From the NCBI GenBank assembly GCA_020736575.1, contig JAGPYM010000001.1, positions 1,798,001-1,862,000 of the forward strand: a DNA stretch of 64,000 nt, written 5' to 3'. This DNA is from Thelonectria olida (taxonomy: Eukaryota > Ascomycota > Sordariomycetes > Hypocreales > Nectriaceae). Positions 59,850 to 64,000 of this stretch are shown here, piece after piece; within the stretch, counting starts at the first letter, position 1, and every line of letters begins with the position of its first letter. Made by a program: the position numbers and the translations under genes. The notes beneath the pieces were generated by a model. It made no database searches, was not told the origin of the DNA, and worked only from the letters and a program-made list of their open reading frames with translations.

Positions 59850-61220
59850 TTAGGCGGAAGCGCTGGCATAGGTCTGGCCGTAGGTGCTGAGGGAGGATGA
59901 GTCGGTCATCAGGAGGCCAGTCTTGACCATGAAGTAGGAGTAACCCTCAAGGTAGTCGATGGCCTCGAGCTTGGGGATGACCTCCTCCATGAAGGAGTTG
60001 ATGGTGGTCTCATCAGTGTCGGTGGGAGCGAACTCGGTCAACCAGATGGGCTTGCCACCGCAGACCTTCTTGGCGCTCTCGATCTGGGTGAAGAGGGTGT
60101 CGCTGTACTGGGCCGCGGAGTACCAGTGGATGTTGCAGAAGTCGTAGTGGCACTGCTCATCGAGAGCCTCGCAAGCCTCGATCCACTGGGCAAGGTAGCT
60201 GAGACCCTGGCCCTCGGTGCCACTGTTGGAGACGGAGGGAGCAGCAATGAGAGCCTTGCCCTTGAAGGGGTTCATGTACTTGACGTGGGCGGCAGCGGCG
60301 ACAGCGGGCTCCATGGTGGCCTGGTTAGGCATGTCGGGCTCGTTGAAGCTGAAGAGAACCTTGGAGCCAGAGCTGATGGCAGAGTTGGCGTTGTCCTCCC
60401 AGCCGGTGGAGTGGTCAGGAGACCAGAGTGTGGGGATGAAGGTCACAGACTCATCAAGGCCGTCCCTGGTGGCACCCCAGTTGTAACCCCAACCGCAGCT
60501 CTTGCAGCTAGAGCTGAAAGTGCTGGCCAGTTCACCATCGTTGTAGGCGACACCACGCTTTGAGGAGATGCCGGTGGAACCAGAGTAGCTGGAGGAAGAG
60601 CCGGTGCTCTCAGACTTGGCAGCAGCAGTCGTGGTGGTGGCAGCAGCCTTGCTGGTGGCGACCTTGACAGCGCTGGAGGTGACAGCCTCGACAACCGCCT
60701 GTTCGGTGGTGGTGGGAACAGCAGCCTCGGACTCGGCGGCAGAGGACTGGACAACAACCTTGGACACGGCAGCCTCGGACTTGACAGCGGTGGTCAGGGT
60801 AGTCTGGGGCTGCTGGTAGTCCTCGCCGTTGTTGACGGCCTCGGCAGTGGTGACGGCAGCCGCGGTGGTGGGAACAACAACGATGGTGGTCGAGGTGGTG
60901 GTCGAGGAAGCCTTGCTGCTGGCGGGAGCCTTGTACTTGACGGACTCGGCAGCAGACTCAGCGGCAGCCTGAGTAGTGGCGGCGGCGTGGCTGGACGCAG
61001 CAGCAACGTCGGTAACGGCGCCGGTGCAGGAAGCAGGAATAGCATCGCCCTCACCAGGAGTGACCCAGACGGTAACCCATTCGGTGACCCAGTCGGTCTC
61101 CATGGCACGCTTGTCGATGGCGCGCTTGTCGTTGTGGAGGTGACGGTGGGCGTTGAAGCCGAGAGCCGACTCGAACAGAGCAGCGGAAGCCGCGAGAACG
61201 GTAAGCTTGTTGGAAACCAT
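59850..61220 (-). CDS. GH128 (Asl1-like) glycoside hydrolase, secreted beta-1,3-glucanase type
   Basis: Single exon, 456 aa. N-terminal signal peptide (MVSNKLTVLAASAALFESALG), then a likely KR processing site (NDKRAIDKRA). About residues 60-215 are Ala/Ser/Thr/Val-rich and probably O-mannosylated, typical of wall-attached proteins. The catalytic domain starts near GVAYNDG and contains GWGYNWGATRDG, FIPTLWSPD, LFSFNEPDM (acid/base Glu candidate), HYDFCNIHWYS and IWLTEFAPTD (nucleophile Glu candidate), the pattern of GH128 (alpha-beta barrel). Characterised members cleave beta-1,3-glucan; the S. pombe member Asl1 is wall-associated. The enzyme most likely acts in the cell wall or outside the cell. 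No C-terminal GPI signal is visible. Confidence 0.93.
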   Translation of the reverse strand: MVSNKLTVLAASAALFESALGFNAHRHLHNDKRAIDKRAMETDWVTEWVTVWVTPGEGDAIPASCTGAVTDVAAASSHAAATTQAAAESAAESVKYKAPASSKASSTTTSTTIVVVPTTAAAVTTAEAVNNGEDYQQPQTTLTTAVKSEAAVSKVVVQSSAAESEAAVPTTTEQAVVEAVTSSAVKVATSKAAATTTTAAAKSESTGSSSSYSGSTGISSKRGVAYNDGELASTFSSSCKSCGWGYNWGATRDGLDESVTFIPTLWSPDHSTGWEDNANSAISSGSKVLFSFNEPDMPNQATMEPAVAAAAHVKYMNPFKGKALIAAPSVSNSGTEGQGLSYLAQWIEACEALDEQCHYDFCNIHWYSAAQYSDTLFTQIESAKKVCGGKPIWLTEFAPTDTDETTINSFMEEVIPKLEAIDYLEGYSYFMVKTGLLMTDSSSLSTYGQTYASASA

Positions 61221-64000
61221 TGTGATGATGTTGCTTTTTTGGAATTGTTTGTTTCTTGACCGCTAAAGGATGGAACGTAAGAGGTATCAGGATATGTATC
61301 TTGCGAGCCCTTGTGTAAGGATGAGCCGGGTCAGGACAATGTCGAAGGGGTGACAAAGAGTGACGCCGTGATCAAAGATGTGCAGCTTTGTAGAGTTGTT
61401 GAAGTGAATGAACGTGGAAGTCGCTTGATTGGGTGAGGCTACACAACACACAAAGACGACTGAGCTGTTGTTTTTTGGAGGTCGGCACGGCCGAATGAGA
61501 GTGAGAGAGCAGTCTTTCAAAGACGCGGAAGAGAGAGACAAGAGAGTGCAATCAGCGTAGCTGCGCAAGAGAAAAGGAAGGGCAGACAACGAGAACGGGG
61601 GATCTCGAAGTAGAAAAAGCAAGAGGTTGTCAAAGACGAAAGCTGGTGATGAAGGAGGGAAAGGGGAAGGAAACATGAAACGAGGGGAGCTCCTGGGTTT
61701 TTCAACGTGGGTCCCATAGAAGGCCCGGGGGTGAGTCTGGGTTGAGGGATTGATGCGGTGCGTGGCCGTGGTGAGGTGGACGAGAGACTGACGAGGAAGA
61801 CGACGGACGGTACCCGGCGAGGGAGGCCACGCAAGGTATCTTCCTGTGCGTCTCGCACCGCCGAACTACACGCCGGCGTCGCCTGCATCGTGTACTCCCC
61901 GTCCGAGGTCTGCGCAGAGCCAGGAACCCCTCAGCGAGCAAGGGAGCCTCCGGTAGCCCCACTAGGTAGTGCAGGGGTTCCATCTCGTCGGGGTCCAGGG
62001 GTAACCTAAGTCACTAAGTTAGTCCTTTTGGGCGCTCGGGACAAGGCACCCGACAGCTGTGGCGCCGCCGCTCTATCCGTCAGGTCCCATGTCAAGCCAC
62101 ACCCATGGCTGAGAGGCCGTTTGGAGATGCCATTGGTGAATGCACTCTGCCCGTTCATTTTCCAACGGTTAACGTAGTTGCCACGGCCTCTGGGTTACGC
62201 AGTGCTTCATTTTGTCACGGTGGGTTTTCATCTCTTTTTTGGGGGTTCTCCCTCCTTGCTCGAGGTTATTGAATGTACTCGCACGTATGGCCGGTCGAGA
62301 GAGTACGTAAGATACTCCCAGTGGCCCTCCATGACCTGTGAGCCTAGGACCTGTCGACTTTAACCGCCAGCAGGTCGACAACCGCGCGCGTCGACCCTGA
62401 TCAACATCCAGCCAGGCCAGGGCCAAGTTCAAAGTTGAGCCGCCGGAAACTGACGAGGGAATCCTCTGTCTCCTTCACCCCAAGAAAAGCCACAAGCCAC
62501 CACCTCCAATCCCCGATTGGCTGCATCGGGCAAAATCAGGGCTCGCCCCATCGGCTGCAAGGGTCAACGTGGCAGGGCGCCCACAGCCTAACAAGTTCTG
62601 TTTTTTTTTCCGCTTCCGCACGCCACACGCCAGAATAGCCACGCGCTCCATCAAAAGAACCCCTCTCGACCACTCACGTCGCGCCCCGACCAAAGATGAA
62701 ACGACGATAGCGCCATTTTGGTACCTGGCAGAAGGCGCCCCGCTGTTTGAGAAGTCGTTGGCGCCAGCCGCTTCTGCAGGAACAGAGCGACGACAACGAA
62801 TCGAAACTTTTGAGTTGGGGTTTTGGTTGCACCATGCCTAATGTTTTCCTACAGGTACTTTCTTTTCTTTATTTTCCCTGTCGGCAAATTCGTCTGTGTC
62901 GCTGACTGGCTCGCCAGAGAGAGAGAGAGAGAGAAACAAAGAGAGAGAGAGCAAGTGGTACCATGCACTTGTCCATTCCATACCACACCGCACATATTGG
63001 GCCTTCCTTGTAAATGTGGCGGTCTCAGCAATCCATGCCGCTGCCCATCCTTCCCGCTCACGCAACACCGACGAGAGTCTTCCATGTTAATCCGGCCGGT
63101 TTCCTTGGCGTGTTGCTACGTATTCCAATTGCGCGCGGCCTCTTTTCTGATCAGTCCAGTCAGATCCCTCCATCTTGGCGAGAAAACTGCTCAAAGATAG
63201 AGTTTGAAGTCATATTGCATCTCCTGCTTGGCAAACCATCATTCGCACTGCCATCTTCATCCTAACTACCATGCTGCTATCTTGGCTGTGTCCAAATCGA
63301 TACACACTTCTCCCAGTACGGCAAACCTCACGCATGCACTCAATATCCGATGCATGGCGCCATAACAACACTTACATTCAAGTCGTCGTCAGGCATTACT
63401 TCGTCCGTATCAAAATCCAAGTAAGCCAAGTCTTGGCCTTTCCCGGGCATCCCAGCCCCATGGCAGCAACTGCAAGGGCCACGTTGCCTTCTAAACCACT
63501 TTCTAACTAGCAACGGCCCCGTTGGCGGCGGGAGTAATTTCGGTTATTGTCTCAACACAACATGCTTCCCGGTCCACGCGTCCAACAGGCTTTCGACTTT
63601 GCTCCCTCGAGTCGCCAGATCGAGGAAATTTCTAAATTTTCTTCAAAAGCTTGGCTGCGATCGGTGACAAGGGGGACGACTGAGCAACCCGCGGAGCAGC
63701 GGAGAGGGTACAGGGGATCGTGGCCTAACGCCAGAGGATCATTGGGGGTCCTCCAGAAATGCAGTTGGACTCGTGGGAGAGGCTAGAATGTCGACTGCCG
63801 TGCTGATCTCCCTCGCTGGTGTGAACAACTCACATCACACTATTGAAGGCATACGTATGCCTTGTTCCTTGTTCACGGTCATGATGAACCCCTCTCATCA
63901 GCCGTCGTGATGCAAGCCTGCTTCCATCGCAATCAGCCCAAGTCAACACCGCCAAAAGATGCCCAACAATGGCCTTCCTTTTCCTGAAATCCCTTTCCCT
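61221..64000. other. Upstream region of GH128 gene and remaining sequence, no gene recognised
   Basis: The first 450 bp upstream of GH128 are pyrimidine-rich on the minus strand and likely its leader and promoter. Beyond 61700 I recognise no coding exon, RNA gene or transposon on either strand. A GA-dinucleotide repeat lies at 62916-62951. Open frames up to 125 codons overlap one another and lack motifs. Confidence 0.5.
62916..62951. repeat. (GA)n dinucleotide microsatellite
   Basis: Two AG/GA runs of 19 and 11 bases separated by AACAAA on the plus strand. Confidence 0.9.

Overview
The window is nuclear DNA of a filamentous ascomycete (Pezizomycotina, probably Sordariomycetes). The evidence is short GT-AG introns (mostly 50-100 bp) with CTAAC or CTGAC-like branch sites, a HET-domain gene, a DASH-complex gene, a GH128 wall glucanase, and protein sequences that read like Sordariomycete orthologues. 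I cannot name the genus. I see no prokaryotic features, CRISPR array, virus or intact transposon.

Region 1 (1-28.3 kb) is gene-dense. In order it holds: 5' end of the ATP synthase OSCP gene (-), MOB1 kinase activator (-), a HET-domain gene (-), the lariat debranching enzyme DBR1 (-), elongin C (-), Rho GTPase RHO4 (+), DASH subunit DAD1 (-), a very large SNT1/N-CoR-like SANT corepressor (-), deoxyhypusine synthase (+), an aldo/keto reductase (-), a Gfo/Idh/MocA dehydrogenase (+) and the tRNA wobble-uridine methyltransferase TRM9 (+). Region 2 (29.3-30.7 kb) holds a Myb/SANT-like regulator (-) whose start codon I cannot place. Region 3 (30.8-43.5 kb) is about 12.7 kb with no recognisable gene; it is rich in microsatellites and begins with a pyrimidine-rich, ATG-free stretch (minus strand) that looks like a long 5' leader of the Myb gene. 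Region 4 (43.5-64 kb) is sparse: tubulin cofactor B (+), a PA-TM-RING-like E3 ligase (+), a ten-exon seven-transmembrane protein (+) and a GH128 glucanase (-), separated by 1.3-6 kb gaps.

Most genes are housekeeping and do not form one pathway. Several serve cell division and the cytoskeleton (MOB1, RHO4, DAD1, TBCB), others RNA and translation (DBR1, DHS, TRM9), chromatin and transcription (SNT1, Myb protein) or the wall (GH128). The most useful observations are two genes that each lack exactly one base relative to an intact frame (SNT1 in a 12-bp tandem repeat, TRM9 in a C7 run), a probable 3-nt microexon in the seven-TM gene, two competing N-termini for MOB1, and the missing start of the Myb gene. 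I found no convincing previously undescribed multi-gene system.
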